NCBI RefSeq assembly: GCF_002100145.1
Contig: NZ_JXQD01000024.1
Location: 64,094-128,093, forward strand
Length of the DNA stretch: 64,000 bases
Reading direction: 5' to 3'
Source of the DNA: Vibrio sp. qd031
GTDB taxonomy: Bacteria; Pseudomonadota; Gammaproteobacteria; Enterobacterales; Vibrionaceae
Shown here: one piece after another, positions 37,571 to 48,143 of the stretch
How the letters are laid out: each line of letters starts with the position of its first letter
How positions within the stretch are numbered: position 1 is the first letter of the stretch
The notes under the pieces: generated by a model
What the model saw: only the letters and a program-made list of their open reading frames with translations
What the model was told of the DNA's origin: nothing
Databases searched by the model: none
Translations under genes and position numbers: made by a program

Positions 37571-37921
37571 CTAACTGTCTCTGTTTTGCCACAGCGCCAT
37601 GCAGCCAAATTCTTCTACAGCATCTTTGCGTATATACTCAATTTTGGACTTTCGCGCAGTGTTGTCTTGGTGCACTTTTTGTAGTGAGTCGGCAGATACA
37701 CCAAAGAAGCGCCCTCTAGTGATCAAGTTGCTGTAAATGTTACGTTGTTCATAGTGCCAATTAGTCGTTTCGTAAGAGAGGTAATAGTTAAGGGATCGAT
37801 CGCTACAGACATAGTGTCGTTCGTAACGTTTGACAGCATCTCGGCCATCTTGCGTTGCCACGAAATAGCCCACTGCAAATAGACAAATAAATGCAATGGA
37901 TACGTTAACTCTCTTTTTCAT
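37571..37921 (-). CDS. Hypothetical small membrane-anchored or secreted protein
   Basis: I do not recognise this 116-residue protein. It has a basic start then a hydrophobic stretch (MKKRVNVSIAFICLFAVGYF), a signal peptide or single membrane anchor, followed by a polar, Tyr- and Arg-rich domain with two Cys (VCSDRSLNYY and FGCMALW) that could form a disulphide outside the cytoplasm. Its ATG at 37921 follows AAGGAAAATTAA, a good ribosome site, which supports it as a real gene. It lies between mneA and the his operon terminator, on the same strand as both. Confidence 0.65.
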   Translation of the reverse strand: MKKRVNVSIAFICLFAVGYFVATQDGRDAVKRYERHYVCSDRSLNYYLSYETTNWHYEQRNIYSNLITRGRFFGVSADSLQKVHQDNTARKSKIEYIRKDAVEEFGCMALWQNRDS

Positions 37922-38042
37922 TTAATTTTCCTTCCGTCCCCTTTGTCATTTCAAACTATTAGCGAAAAAATCACACAGTATTACAGTCTAAGATTAAGCC
38001 TAAACGGGGGCGTTTCTTTTTTCCCGCGTAGTAGAACCCAAA

Positions 38043-38075
38043 AAAGGCACAAACGCCAGCGTTTGTGCCTTTATA
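38043..38075 (-). terminator. Terminator of the histidine operon
   Basis: A perfect 13-bp stem (38043-38055 with 38060-38072) and 4-nt loop. On the minus strand it is followed by a run of T, about 20 bases after the hisIE stop. Confidence 0.9.
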
Positions 38076-38092
38076 TCTGAAAAAAGCAACCG

Positions 38093-38703
38093 CTATTTGT
38101 GTCGCTCTTTCAACTTATCAATTACCGTACTTAACGACATGTCTTGGTCCTGCAGCAGTACCAATAAATGGTATATGAGGTCAGCAGACTCACACACTAA
38201 TTCCGCCTTGTCGCCCGACGTTGCCGCAAGCGCGACTTCAACACCTTCTTCGCCCACTTTCTGCGAAATACGTTTTGTGCCGCGCCCATAGAGGCTGGCG
38301 GTATAGGAAGACTCTGGGTCGGCATGTTTACGCTCAGCAAGCAATTGTTCAAGTTGATGAAGCCACACCATTTGTGACTCAGTTTGGGGATCGCCATCCC
38401 AACAGGTTGTGGTCCCTGTGTGGCATGTTGGTCCAATCGGGTTCACTTTTACCAATAACGTATCGTTATCGCAGTCAAGTGACATATTGACCAATTGCAA
38501 CACGTTTCCAGAGGTTTCGCCTTTGGTCCAAAGGCGCTGCTTTGTGCGAGAGAAAAAAGTTACTTGCCCAGTTTCAGAGGTCTTATCCAAGGCTTCTGGA
38601 TTCATATACCCCATCATTAATACCTGACTAGACTCAAAGTCTTGAACAATTGCAGGCACCAAACCATCGACTTTCTCCCAATCGACTATTGGCAACGCTG
38701 TGC

Positions 38704-38707
<4 letters not shown>
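38093..38707 (-). CDS. hisI: Bifunctional phosphoribosyl-AMP cyclohydrolase / phosphoribosyl-ATP pyrophosphatase (HisIE)
   Basis: Catalyses steps 2 and 3 of histidine synthesis. The N-terminal cyclohydrolase (about 1-115) has metal-binding residues in [13 protein letters not shown] and [12 protein letters not shown]. The C-terminal pyrophosphatase (about 120-204) has [20 protein letters not shown] and [17 protein letters not shown]. At 204 residues it matches the enterobacterial fusion. ATG 38707 overlaps hisF by 4 bases. It is the last gene of the operon. Confidence 0.96.
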
Positions 38708-40205
<1,498 letters not shown>

Positions 40206-40820
40206 TTATAACTCTAAAAAGTTTCGAATGAGTTGAGCCCCAGCCTTAGATGAGCGCTCTGGGTGAAATTGAACACCGTAATAGTTACCACTTTGAATGG
40301 CAGCACTAAAGCCTTGTCCATAGTCGCACTGTGCGATGGTGTACTCACCAACGGGCATGCCAAAGCTGTGTACAAAGTAGAAGTACTCGCCTTCTTCAAT
40401 GTCTCTAAACAGCGGATGACCTTGATTGGCTTTCACTGTGTTCCAACCCATATGGGGCAACGGCAGATCACCGGTTTGAAGTAAACTCACTTCCCCTTCA
40501 CACAAGCCCAAACACTCGACTGTGTCACTGGCTTTGTGGCCTTTTTCTTGAGAAAGTTTGCCCAGCAGTTGCATACCTAAACAAATCCCCAACAGCGGCT
40601 TTTCAACTTGTTTCACTAACGTGATCAGGTTTCGCTCTTGCAGGTTCTTCATCGCTTCGCTGGCTGTACCCACACCCGGTAGAAACAGCTTATCCGCGCC
40701 CAAAACCACCTGAGGATCTTTGGATATAGTCACCTCGTAGCCAAGACGCTGAATAGCAAATTTGACCGACGAAACATTGGCACAACCGGTGTCGATGATC
40801 ACCACTTTTTGATCCAACAT
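40206..40820 (-). CDS. hisH: Imidazole glycerol phosphate synthase glutaminase subunit HisH
   Basis: A class I glutamine amidotransferase feeding ammonia to HisF. The nucleophile is the Cys of [12 protein letters not shown]; the His and Glu of the triad lie in [14 protein letters not shown]. Two ATGs are close. The first (40826) directly abuts the Shine-Dalgarno TAGGAG, leaving no spacer. The second (40820, [12 protein letters not shown]) is 6 bases from it and is preferred, giving 204 residues. The ribosome site itself overlaps the hisB stop codon. Confidence 0.95.
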   Translation of the reverse strand: MLDQKVVIIDTGCANVSSVKFAIQRLGYEVTISKDPQVVLGADKLFLPGVGTASEAMKNLQERNLITLVKQVEKPLLGICLGMQLLGKLSQEKGHKASDTVECLGLCEGEVSLLQTGDLPLPHMGWNTVKANQGHPLFRDIEEGEYFYFVHSFGMPVGEYTIAQCDYGQGFSAAIQSGNYYGVQFHPERSSKAGAQLIRNFLEL

Positions 40821-40829
40821 GCTCATCTC

Positions 40830-41903
40830 CTACAGTACGCCCTTGCTCGATGGTAGTTCATTTCCTTCGACTTTAATCGCTTGGCGAAGTGTTCTACCAA
40901 AGGCTTTAAACAAGCTCTCAATGATATGGTGGTCATTGTGGCCTGCAGAGCTTAAATGTAGGGTACACGCCATGGTGTCGGTTAATGAACGGAAGAAGTG
41001 AACCACCATTTCCGTCGACAAATCACCGACCTGTTCACGATCAAAAGTGGCATCAAATTTCAGATAAGGTCTACCCGATAAATCTAACGCACACTGCGCC
41101 AGACACTCATCCATTGGCAGACTAAAGCCAAAACGGCCGATGCCACGCTTGTCACCTAGCGCTTCTTTTAGTGCTTGGCCCAACGCGAGAGCGGTATCTT
41201 CGACAGTGTGGTGGTCATCAATATGCAGATCCCCTTCCACTTCGCAGCGCATTTGGAAACCGCCGTGGGTGGCGATTTGATCCAACATATGGTCAAAGAA
41301 ACCTAGTCCAGTCGTAATAGTGTTACCCCCTTGCTCATCAAGGTTAACACTGACTTTAATGTCCGTTTCTTTGGTGGTGCGAACCACCGAAGCAGTACGC
41401 GATTTCACCGTTAAGTCTTTAAGGATCTTCGCCCAACCCATGGTTTGTGGGTTGTATTGAATCCCCTGAATCGCCATGTTCTCTGCCAACTGTAAATCGG
41501 TGGCACGATCACCAATAACCACAGAATGAGCAAAGTCGACTTTGCCACCTTGCAGATACTCTTTTACCATACCCAGTTTTGGCTTACGGCATGAGCAGTT
41601 GTCTTCTTCGAAGTGAGGGCAAATCAGCACGTCATCAAACTTCACCCCTTGTGATGTGAAGATATCCATCATCATATTATGAGGCGCGTCGAAATCCTGC
41701 TGTGGGTAGCTGTCGGTACCAAGGCCATCTTGGTTGGTGACCATGACCAAGCGGTAGCCAGCATCTTGAAGCGCAAGCAAGCTTGGGATCACCAGAGGTT
41801 CAAATTTGAGTTTATCGAGACGGTCGACCTGAAAATCTACCGGTGGCTCTTCAATAAGAGTGCCATCACGGTCGATAAACAAGATTTTTTGCTGTGTTGT
41901 CAC
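40830..41903 (-). CDS. hisB: Bifunctional histidinol-phosphatase / imidazoleglycerol-phosphate dehydratase (HisB)
   Basis: Catalyses two separate steps (6 and 8). The N-terminal HAD phosphatase has [11 protein letters not shown] (nucleophile Asp11, Asp13) and a Cys/His zinc cluster in [15 protein letters not shown]. The C-terminal dehydratase (about 170-357) has two His-rich manganese sites, [15 protein letters not shown] with DDHHTVED, and [15 protein letters not shown] with NDHHIIES. At 357 residues it matches the gammaproteobacterial fusion. Confidence 0.97.
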   Translation of the reverse strand: MTTQQKILFIDRDGTLIEEPPVDFQVDRLDKLKFEPLVIPSLLALQDAGYRLVMVTNQDGLGTDSYPQQDFDAPHNMMMDIFTSQGVKFDDVLICPHFEEDNCSCRKPKLGMVKEYLQGGKVDFAHSVVIGDRATDLQLAENMAIQGIQYNPQTMGWAKILKDLTVKSRTASVVRTTKETDIKVSVNLDEQGGNTITTGLGFFDHMLDQIATHGGFQMRCEVEGDLHIDDHHTVEDTALALGQALKEALGDKRGIGRFGFSLPMDECLAQCALDLSGRPYLKFDATFDREQVGDLSTEMVVHFFRSLTDTMACTLHLSSAGHNDHHIIESLFKAFGRTLRQAIKVEGNELPSSKGVL

Positions 41904-41946
41904 GGTTACGTCCTTTTAATTGCTGCCAGTGATAAAGCACTATGCT

Positions 41947-42984
41947 CTACTTGGCGTAATACTGTTGTATAAATTCTATTGTCGCCCGGCACTCTTGCTC
42001 TGAGCCAATACTGATCCTCACGCAATCCTGTATCGGTGAATTACGTAAAATAATGCCACTGTCCCAAGCGGCTTTAAATAGCGCATCACCGTCCGGAAAT
42101 TGGACCAATAAGTAATTGCCCCACCCGTCAAATACCGTCAATTGAGCATTCTCAGCAAGCTCATTTGCTAGCCAAGCACGGTTTTTATTGAGTGTATCGA
42201 CTTGTTGTTGCGCTTGCGAAAGGTTGGTGAGCGCTTGTGTCGCAATTTGAGCGACAGGGATCGGCACAGGGTATGGTGCAATCACTTTGAGCAATACATT
42301 GATTAATTCTGGGTTAGCCAGCGTAAAGCCGCAACGCAGCCCTGCCAGTGCAAACGCCTTTGATAGGGTGCGTAAAATCGCCAGATTTGGGTATTGGCCT
42401 AGTAAATCAACCGTGGACGCCTCTGGACAAAAATCGATATACGCTTCATCCATCACCACTATGGCGCGGTCTTTGGTCATCTCGAGCAAGCGAATGATAT
42501 CGTCGCGGTTGACTAGGTTTCCCGTGGGATTGTTTGGCGAGCAGACAAAGACAAGTTTTACCCCATCCAGATTTTTTTCGATGCCATCAAGGTCAAGTTG
42601 CCAAGACTGTGTAAGCGGCACAGTTTTACGCTCTACACCAATTGTCTCTGCACTTATCGCGTACATACCGTAAGTCGGTGGACAGTAGAGAATACTGTCT
42701 GTCCCTGGCTCGCAATAGGCGCGGATCAATAGCTCAATCCCTTCGTCTGCGCCTCGAGACGTAAGCACTTTATCAGGCGTCACACCTGCATAAGCCGCAT
42801 AGGCATTTATCAACTCTGCAGGTTGGCATTCACTGTAGCGATTCAGCGCATCACTATCGACGACATAGGCGTTGTTAAAGGGCGATTCGTTGGCGTTTAG
42901 CCATACATCGCCACTGCCACCAATACGTCGCGCAGATAAGTATGGGGTAAGAGCTTGAACCGTTGGGCGAGCAAGTTTTTCCAT
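41947..42984 (-). CDS. hisC: Histidinol-phosphate aminotransferase HisC
   Basis: A PLP-dependent class II aminotransferase (step 7), 345 residues. The PLP lysine is in [17 protein letters not shown]; other cofactor contacts include CSPNNPTGN and [12 protein letters not shown] 42984 shares one base with the hisD stop (TAATG). A 43-base gap to hisB is the widest space in the operon after the leader. Confidence 0.97.
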   Translation of the reverse strand: MEKLARPTVQALTPYLSARRIGGSGDVWLNANESPFNNAYVVDSDALNRYSECQPAELINAYAAYAGVTPDKVLTSRGADEGIELLIRAYCEPGTDSILYCPPTYGMYAISAETIGVERKTVPLTQSWQLDLDGIEKNLDGVKLVFVCSPNNPTGNLVNRDDIIRLLEMTKDRAIVVMDEAYIDFCPEASTVDLLGQYPNLAILRTLSKAFALAGLRCGFTLANPELINVLLKVIAPYPVPIPVAQIATQALTNLSQAQQQVDTLNKNRAWLANELAENAQLTVFDGWGNYLLVQFPDGDALFKAAWDSGIILRNSPIQDCVRISIGSEQECRATIEFIQQYYAK

Positions 42985-44288
42985 TATTGCTCCCCTTCTC
43001 TCGCTTGTAGTTTTTCTACACGGATAGTGACTGCGCGTTTGTGCGCATCCAAACCTTCCGCCTCTGCCATTGTGACGACTGTTGGAGCAAGATTCATCAG
43101 ACCATCAGCAGACAGTTCTTGAACGGTCATACGTTTAGAAAAATCCGCGAGCCCTAAACTTGAGTAGGTACGCGTGTATCCGTAGGTCGGCAGTACGTGA
43201 TTGGTACCAGAGGCGTAATCCCCCGCTGACTCTGGAGACCAATCACCCAAGAAAATCGAGCCTGCATTATCTAACAGCGGCAACAGCTCGCGAGGATTCT
43301 TGGTTTGCACGATAAGGTGCTCTGGACCGTAATAGTTAGAAATTGATACCGCTTGTGTCAAAGACTCGGCAACAATGATCAAACTCGACCCTAGCGCTTG
43401 CTGGGCAATCTCTTTACGCGAAAGTTCGGCCAGTTGTCGGTTCACAGCATCGATCACTCGATCTGCGACAACTGGAGACGGTGTGACCAGCACCACTTGT
43501 GAGTCAGGGCCGTGCTCTGCTTGGCTTAATAGATCCGCGGCGATAAAATCGGCGTCAGCGGTCTCATCCGCTAGGACCAACACTTCGGAAGGACCTGCAG
43601 GCATATCAATGGCTGCACCTTTAAAGTCATTACTAACTTGTCTTTTTGCTTCTGTCACATAGGCATTGCCTGGGCCAAAGATTTTGTCCACCTTTGCAAT
43701 GGTTTCTGTTCCGTACGCCATGGCCGCGACCGCTTGTGCTCCGCCGACGTTATACACTTCATCGATGTTACACAGTTTTGCCACATAAAGAATTTCGTCT
43801 GCAATCGGCGGTGGTGAACATAACACTACTTTTTGACAGCCCGCAATTTGGGCAGGAACGCCTAGCATTAACACGGTCGACGGCAATGGTGCGCTGCCGC
43901 CTGGAATATAGAGACCCACTTTCTGAATCGGACGTGTTACTTGTTCGCACACAACCCCGGGCTGCGTTTCAACGCGCAGCGGTTGTGGCTTTTGTGCAGT
44001 ATGAAAGGTTGCGATGTTTGAGTATGCCTGCTCAAGCGCCGCTTTCATTTCTTCTGAAAGTCGTTCACAAGCCGCGTCAATTTGCGCGTTGCTGACACGG
44101 ATAGAGTCAGGAGAAGTTTTATCAAACTTCTCAGTCAGAGCAGTAACCGCTTTGTCTCCACCCGCTCTCACTTCTGCAATGACATCACTCACCGCAGCGG
44201 TAATATTTGCACCTTCTGCGATGGCAGGGCGCTCTAAAGCGCTCTCCTGCTGTGATTCACTTAACGATTGCCAAACCACACTTCTCAT
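42984..44288 (-). CDS. hisD: Histidinol dehydrogenase HisD
   Basis: A zinc enzyme oxidising histidinol to histidine in two NAD+-dependent steps. Family blocks: [33 protein letters not shown] and the zinc/substrate region [11 protein letters not shown] and GPEHLIVQT. It is 434 residues, as in E. coli. It starts 5 bases after the hisG stop. Confidence 0.97.
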   Translation of the reverse strand: MRSVVWQSLSESQQESALERPAIAEGANITAAVSDVIAEVRAGGDKAVTALTEKFDKTSPDSIRVSNAQIDAACERLSEEMKAALEQAYSNIATFHTAQKPQPLRVETQPGVVCEQVTRPIQKVGLYIPGGSAPLPSTVLMLGVPAQIAGCQKVVLCSPPPIADEILYVAKLCNIDEVYNVGGAQAVAAMAYGTETIAKVDKIFGPGNAYVTEAKRQVSNDFKGAAIDMPAGPSEVLVLADETADADFIAADLLSQAEHGPDSQVVLVTPSPVVADRVIDAVNRQLAELSRKEIAQQALGSSLIIVAESLTQAVSISNYYGPEHLIVQTKNPRELLPLLDNAGSIFLGDWSPESAGDYASGTNHVLPTYGYTRTYSSLGLADFSKRMTVQELSADGLMNLAPTVVTMAEAEGLDAHKRAVTIRVEKLQAREGEQ

Positions 44289-44293
44289 TGTCT

Positions 44294-45190
44294 TTACCCC
44301 ATCATTTTTTCAATTGGCAACACCAGAATAGAGCTAGCGCCTAGCTCTTTAAGCTGTTCCATGGTTTCCCAGAACAGATTCTCGGTACTGACAAGATGGA
44401 TTGCTACTTTGTCTTTATCGGTTGAAAGTGGCAGTACGGTTGGATCTTCTGCACCAGGTAGAAGCGCTTTAACTTGCTCGAGCTGAGCTACAGGTGCGTG
44501 AAGCATGATGTATTTTGATTCTTTGGCTTGTTGTACACCCTGCATGCGAGTCAGCAGTTTTTCAATCAGTGCGATTTTGTCTGCATCAAACTCACCGTCA
44601 CGTTGGATCAGCGTTGCTTTAGATTGGAAGATGACTTCACACTCTTTAAGACCATTGGCTTCCAGTGTTGCGCCAGTAGACACCAAATCTGCAATCGCAT
44701 CGGCGAGGCCCGCACGTGGCGCCACTTCAACTGAGCCAGTCAGCATACAGGTAGAGAATGGAACGCCAACTTCATCCATATACGCTTTCAGTAGCTGTGG
44801 GTAAGTCGTTGCAATACGTTTGCCTGCGAGGTCTTGTGGGCCGTTATATTCGGTATCTTTGTCGATAGCGATAGACAGGCGACACCCGCCAAAGTCGAGG
44901 CGGCGAAGTGGCGTGAATGAACAAGGCTCACCCTGCGCTTTACGCTCCAGTCGCACTTCTTCGAGTTCGTTCTCGCCGATAAAACCGAGATCCACAACCC
45001 CATCCATAATGAGACCTGGAATGTCGTCATCACGGACAAGAAGCAAATCAACGGGCATATTTTCTGAGTGTACGACTAAACGCTCGCCCATGACGGTAAA
45101 CTTCACACCGCACTTTTTGAGTAGCTCCTGGCACTCTTTACTTAGACGGCCCTTTTTCTGAATAGCGATTCGTAAACGTTGTGTTTGCAT
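44294..45190 (-). CDS. hisG: ATP phosphoribosyltransferase HisG (long form)
   Basis: The first enzyme of the pathway, condensing ATP with PRPP, and the target of histidine feedback. The 298-residue length and the C-terminal ACT-like regulatory domain (about 225-298) mark the HisZ-independent long form. Blocks include [17 protein letters not shown] and the phosphate-binding [22 protein letters not shown]. The gene lies directly after the attenuator. Confidence 0.97.
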   Translation of the reverse strand: MQTQRLRIAIQKKGRLSKECQELLKKCGVKFTVMGERLVVHSENMPVDLLLVRDDDIPGLIMDGVVDLGFIGENELEEVRLERKAQGEPCSFTPLRRLDFGGCRLSIAIDKDTEYNGPQDLAGKRIATTYPQLLKAYMDEVGVPFSTCMLTGSVEVAPRAGLADAIADLVSTGATLEANGLKECEVIFQSKATLIQRDGEFDADKIALIEKLLTRMQGVQQAKESKYIMLHAPVAQLEQVKALLPGAEDPTVLPLSTDKDKVAIHLVSTENLFWETMEQLKELGASSILVLPIEKMMG

Positions 45191-45231
45191 TGCAGTTTCC
45201 CTGTGCCCAATTTTTGATACTGATTATTCGT

Positions 45232-45274
45232 TAAAAATTAAAAAACCCTCGGAAGAATGGTCTCCCGAGGGTTT
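45232..45274 (-). terminator. Attenuator terminator of the his operon
   Basis: The minus-strand RNA forms a 10-bp stem (45265-45274 with 45243-45252) followed by U-rich sequence, ending about 40 bases before hisG. Several CGGGAG/CTCCCG segments between the leader peptide and this hairpin allow alternative pairing. This fits classical histidine attenuation: ribosome stalling on the His codons favours the antiterminator. Confidence 0.88.
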
Positions 45275-45340
45275 GAATCTGTTGATCAAAATCGTCCTCC
45301 GGGAGTGTATCTCCCGGGTATGCGAACATCTCCCGAAAGA

Positions 45341-45388
45341 TTACCTTGGGTGATGGTGATGATGGTGGTTTAGACCGACAAATCGCAT
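45341..45388 (-). CDS. hisL: Histidine operon leader peptide HisL
   Basis: A 15-codon reading frame, MRFVGLNHHHHHHPR, with six consecutive His codons (three CAC, three CAU). AGGAA lies about 10 bases before its ATG. It is not a functional protein but a sensor: scarcity of charged tRNA-His stalls the ribosome in the His run and prevents the downstream terminator from forming. Confidence 0.95.
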   Translation of the reverse strand: MRFVGLNHHHHHHPR

Positions 45389-45419
45389 ACTTATGTAGTT
45401 CCTATTTGATGATGACTTC

Positions 45420-45448
45420 ACAGTAACTAAGCCGAATCCTATTTGCAA
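45420..45448 (-). promoter_or_regulatory. Probable sigma-70 promoter of the his operon
   Basis: TTGCAA (45443-45448) and TACTGT (45420-45425) on the minus strand with a 17-base spacer. Transcription would start near 45413, about 25 bases before the leader peptide. Confidence 0.6.
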
Positions 45449-45483
45449 TACCCTGCGCGATATTTTTTATCACAAATAAAACA

Positions 45484-45510
45484 AAGGGGCCACAAAGGCC
45501 CCTTTTCGTC
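45484..45510 (-). terminator. Terminator after the NhaC-family transporter gene
   Basis: A 9-bp GC-rich stem (AAAGGGGCC against GGCCCCTTT) with a 5-nt loop and a T-rich tail on the minus strand, just downstream of the transporter stop and upstream of the his promoter. Confidence 0.8.
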
Positions 45511-45524
45511 AGATTATTTGGTGG

Positions 45525-47120
45525 TTACGCAGCGCGCATTTTAGTGCGAGACAAAAAGCCTAACACCGAACATGCGATAATGAACGCGACAGTCGCCACG
45601 CCAAAAGATAACCACGTCGATTGTGTAAAGCCTAAGGTGATAAAGCCAACACATGACACCAGTGCCACTGTCATCGCATAAGGTAACTGGGTAGCAACGT
45701 GATCAATATGATTACAGCGAGCACCCGTCGATGACAAAATAGTGGTATCTGAAATCGGAGAGCAGTGATCGCCAAACACAGAGCCAGCCAACACGGCGCC
45801 TAGCATAGGTAACATCAGCGCAAGATCGGTTGCGCCAGCCAAATCACCCGCAATGGGTAACATGATGCCAAATGTGCCCCATGACGTACCAGTAGAGAAC
45901 GCCATAAGACCAGCCAGAAGGAACAAAATAACCGGAAGAAGCGCAGGCGAAATATTACCTTCAACCAAGGTTGATAGATATTTACCCGTGTTAAGGTCAC
46001 CAATTACCGTACCAATGGTCCACGCAAAAAACAGGATAAGGATCGCGCCAAACATTGCTTTCGCACCGATCCATAATGTTTTGCTAATGTCAGAAGCAGA
46101 CAACTTTTGACGAATGACGGTGAATAGCGCAAAGCCTAAGCCGACTAAACCACCATAAACTAAGGAACGGCCAACATCTGTATTTTCAAAGGCACCAAGC
46201 AAACTAAAGCCGATACCATCAGCCGCGAGAGCCTGGCCGCCGGTCATGATCATGAAACCGACAGTGGCGACAATTAACGATACAATTGGAAGAATTAAAT
46301 CGGACACTCGTCCAAACTCGCTCTCGGTAATGTCCAACTCTTCATTGATCTCATGCGAGCCTTCTACTTCCGAATCACTGCTAAAGCCAATTCCTTGACT
46401 CGCCTCGATTTCGTGCTTGCGCATTGGGCCAACATCCAGCTTAAACCAAGCGACAACAAAAACCAGTAACAAGGCAAAAACCGCATAGAAGTTCATCGGC
46501 ACCAGTGCAATATAGGCACCCAGAGCAGAGTACTCTGTCATACCGTGAGCAACCAAGATGCCGCTAATGATGGTCATTATGTACGCGCCCCAGCTTGATG
46601 CTGGCATAAGCACACACATTGGCGCCGCGGTTGAATCGAGAATGTAGGCCAATTTTGCGCGAGATACGTAAAAACGGTCAGTGACAGGGCGTGAAATCGC
46701 ACCTACGGCTAAACTGTTAAAGTAATCATCAACAAATATGAACACCCCAAGTGTCGCAGCCAGTAGTTTGGAGCCTCGTTTGCTCTTAACTCTAGACTGA
46801 GCCCAAATAGCAAAGGCACGTGTACCGCCAGACAACGTCAATAACGCGGTCATCATACCGAGGAGAAGTAAGAAGAAGACGATACTCATGTTCCATTCGT
46901 TTAAACCACCCTCTTCAATGACAACGCCTTTTGCACTGCTAAAGACATATCCTAAGGTACTACCGAATGAGTAATCGTTAAGTAAAAATGCACCGAGTAC
47001 GATGCCTACACCGAGTGATAATAAAACTCGACGAGTAATTATTGCTAGTGCCAACGCAACCATTGGTGGCAACAGAGAAAAAGCAGACGCAGAAAAATCA
47101 ACTAAATTCATGACCTTCAT
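45525..47120 (-). CDS. NhaC-superfamily transporter, probable lysine permease
   Basis: A 531-residue polytopic inner-membrane protein of the NhaC Na+/H+ antiporter superfamily, with about 12 helices and a long acidic cytoplasmic loop (about 235-275). Conserved stretches include VFIFVDDYFNSLAVGAISRP and SGTSWGTFGIMLP-like blocks (STGTSWGTFGIM). Annotators often call such proteins Na+/H+ antiporters, but the leader holds a lysine riboswitch, so lysine is the likelier substrate; the same pairing was proposed for 'LysW' transporters in gammaproteobacteria. The start is uncertain: ATG 47120 or ATG 47111, which has GAAGG very close. Confidence 0.85.
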   Translation of the reverse strand: MKVMNLVDFSASAFSLLPPMVALALAIITRRVLLSLGVGIVLGAFLLNDYSFGSTLGYVFSSAKGVVIEEGGLNEWNMSIVFFLLLLGMMTALLTLSGGTRAFAIWAQSRVKSKRGSKLLAATLGVFIFVDDYFNSLAVGAISRPVTDRFYVSRAKLAYILDSTAAPMCVLMPASSWGAYIMTIISGILVAHGMTEYSALGAYIALVPMNFYAVFALLLVFVVAWFKLDVGPMRKHEIEASQGIGFSSDSEVEGSHEINEELDITESEFGRVSDLILPIVSLIVATVGFMIMTGGQALAADGIGFSLLGAFENTDVGRSLVYGGLVGLGFALFTVIRQKLSASDISKTLWIGAKAMFGAILILFFAWTIGTVIGDLNTGKYLSTLVEGNISPALLPVILFLLAGLMAFSTGTSWGTFGIMLPIAGDLAGATDLALMLPMLGAVLAGSVFGDHCSPISDTTILSSTGARCNHIDHVATQLPYAMTVALVSCVGFITLGFTQSTWLSFGVATVAFIIACSVLGFLSRTKMRAA

Positions 47121-47192
47121 TAACCAAATTGGATAAGAGATCTACTGCAGTAAAGATAAGAAAAGAAACATAAGGGGGTTTTCTTAACCTAC

Positions 47193-47396
47193 AGTAGCGC
47201 TCCATAGTGAATCAACAGCTTCAATCAGTTTAGGTGAGATTGAAACCTTTACTATGGCAGTGTTGTCACTTTCGCAAACAACCCCAGCATCACGGCTTGA
47301 TACTCCATGATACTTCGGCGACACATCCTTTTTCATCAAGTTACAGCGGCATCACCCTACTTGACAATACTGATATGTATCGCGCCTCTACTTCAC
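47193..47396 (-). ncRNA. Lysine riboswitch (L box) controlling the NhaC-family transporter
   Basis: On the minus strand the leader shows the conserved lysine-aptamer elements in order: AGAGGCGCGA (47389-47380), a UCAAGU/ACUUGA stem, GUCGCCGAAG, a 9-bp stem of GUAUCAUGG with CCGUGAUGC leading into UGCUGGG, GUUGU/ACAAC, and ACUGCCA. A CCAUAGU/ACUAUGG stem follows, and AGUAG pairs with CUACU to close P1. After the aptamer, CUACUG can pair instead with CAGUAG just before the gene, enclosing a UAAGAAAA/UUUUCUUA hairpin; this is the likely expression switch. It runs to about 75-90 bases before the start codon. Confidence 0.88.
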
Positions 47397-47678
47397 TTAC
47401 GATAACTTTACGTGCTAGAAACAAACTAACAACATATAATATCGCTTTGTGGTTTAGATTTAGCGCATTCTAATGAATTTTTCCTTGATGGCAAGAAAAT
47501 TCTCCACTTCTACGCTGTAAAACCATAGAACAGTTATTTAGTGTATTAGTTTCATATATAAGGATATTAATTAATCAGCGTCAATTAACGTAAAATATCA
47601 GTTTATTACTTTTAACTAATATAAAGTTTTGATATATTCCGGCTAATACATTACAAAACAAATAAAAAGGGTTCATAA
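47397..47678. other. Divergent intergenic region, lysine transporter / hns
   Basis: Promoters for the riboswitch transcript (minus) and hns (plus) must lie here. The DNA from 47540 to 47670 is strongly AT-rich, as is common in front of hns genes, which are autoregulated. No further gene was seen. Confidence 0.45.
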
Positions 47679-48086
47679 ATGTCTGACTTGACCAAAACAC
47701 TTTTAAATATTCGTAGCCTGCGCGCATTTTCTCGTGAATTGACTCTAGAGCAATTAGAAGAAGCGCTAGATAAATTGACTATTGTTGTTGAAGAACGTAA
47801 ATCTTCTGAAGAAGAAGAGCTAGCGGCAAAAGCTGAGCGCGAAGCAAAACTTAAATCTTACGCTGAGCAAATTGCTCAAGATGGAATTGATGTTGAGGAA
47901 TTAATTGCTGCGCTTTCTGGTGAAGGCGCAACTAAACCTAAACAAAAGCGTGCACCACGCCCAGCTAAATACAAATATACAGATGAAAACGGCGAAGAAA
48001 AAACTTGGACTGGTCAAGGCCGCACACCTAAAGGTATTCAAGTTAAACTGGATGCCGGTGCTTCTCTTGATGACTTCCTAATCTAA
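47679..48086 (+). CDS. hns: H-NS-like nucleoid protein (VicH type)
   Basis: A nucleoid-associated silencer of AT-rich DNA. The N-terminal half (about 1-65) is an acidic, coiled dimerisation domain (LTLEQLEEALDKLTIVVEER). A basic linker (KPKQKRAPRPAK) leads to the C-terminal DNA-binding domain with the core WTGQGRTPKGIQ, matching the H-NS TWTGQGRTP AT-hook-like loop. It is 135 residues. It is preceded by AAAAAGGG and followed by a terminator. Confidence 0.95.
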   Translation: MSDLTKTLLNIRSLRAFSRELTLEQLEEALDKLTIVVEERKSSEEEELAAKAEREAKLKSYAEQIAQDGIDVEELIAALSGEGATKPKQKRAPRPAKYKYTDENGEEKTWTGQGRTPKGIQVKLDAGASLDDFLI

Positions 48087-48102
48087 GAAGTATCAAAAAT
48101 AT

Positions 48103-48129
48103 AAAAGGGAGCTTTGGCTCCCTTTTTTT
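48103..48129 (+). terminator. Terminator after hns
   Basis: Stem AAAGGGAGC/GGCTCCCTTT with a short loop and a run of seven T, about 18 bases after the hns stop. Confidence 0.88.
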
Positions 48130-48143
48130 ATACCGTATTTCCG

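Noticed and set aside
43646..44095. 149-codon plus-strand frame inside hisD
   Set aside because: Antisense to a fully conserved histidinol dehydrogenase gene.
45350..45367. CAC/CAT run as a simple trinucleotide repeat
   Set aside because: It is the six-histidine run of the hisL leader peptide, with start, ribosome site and attenuator in the right places.
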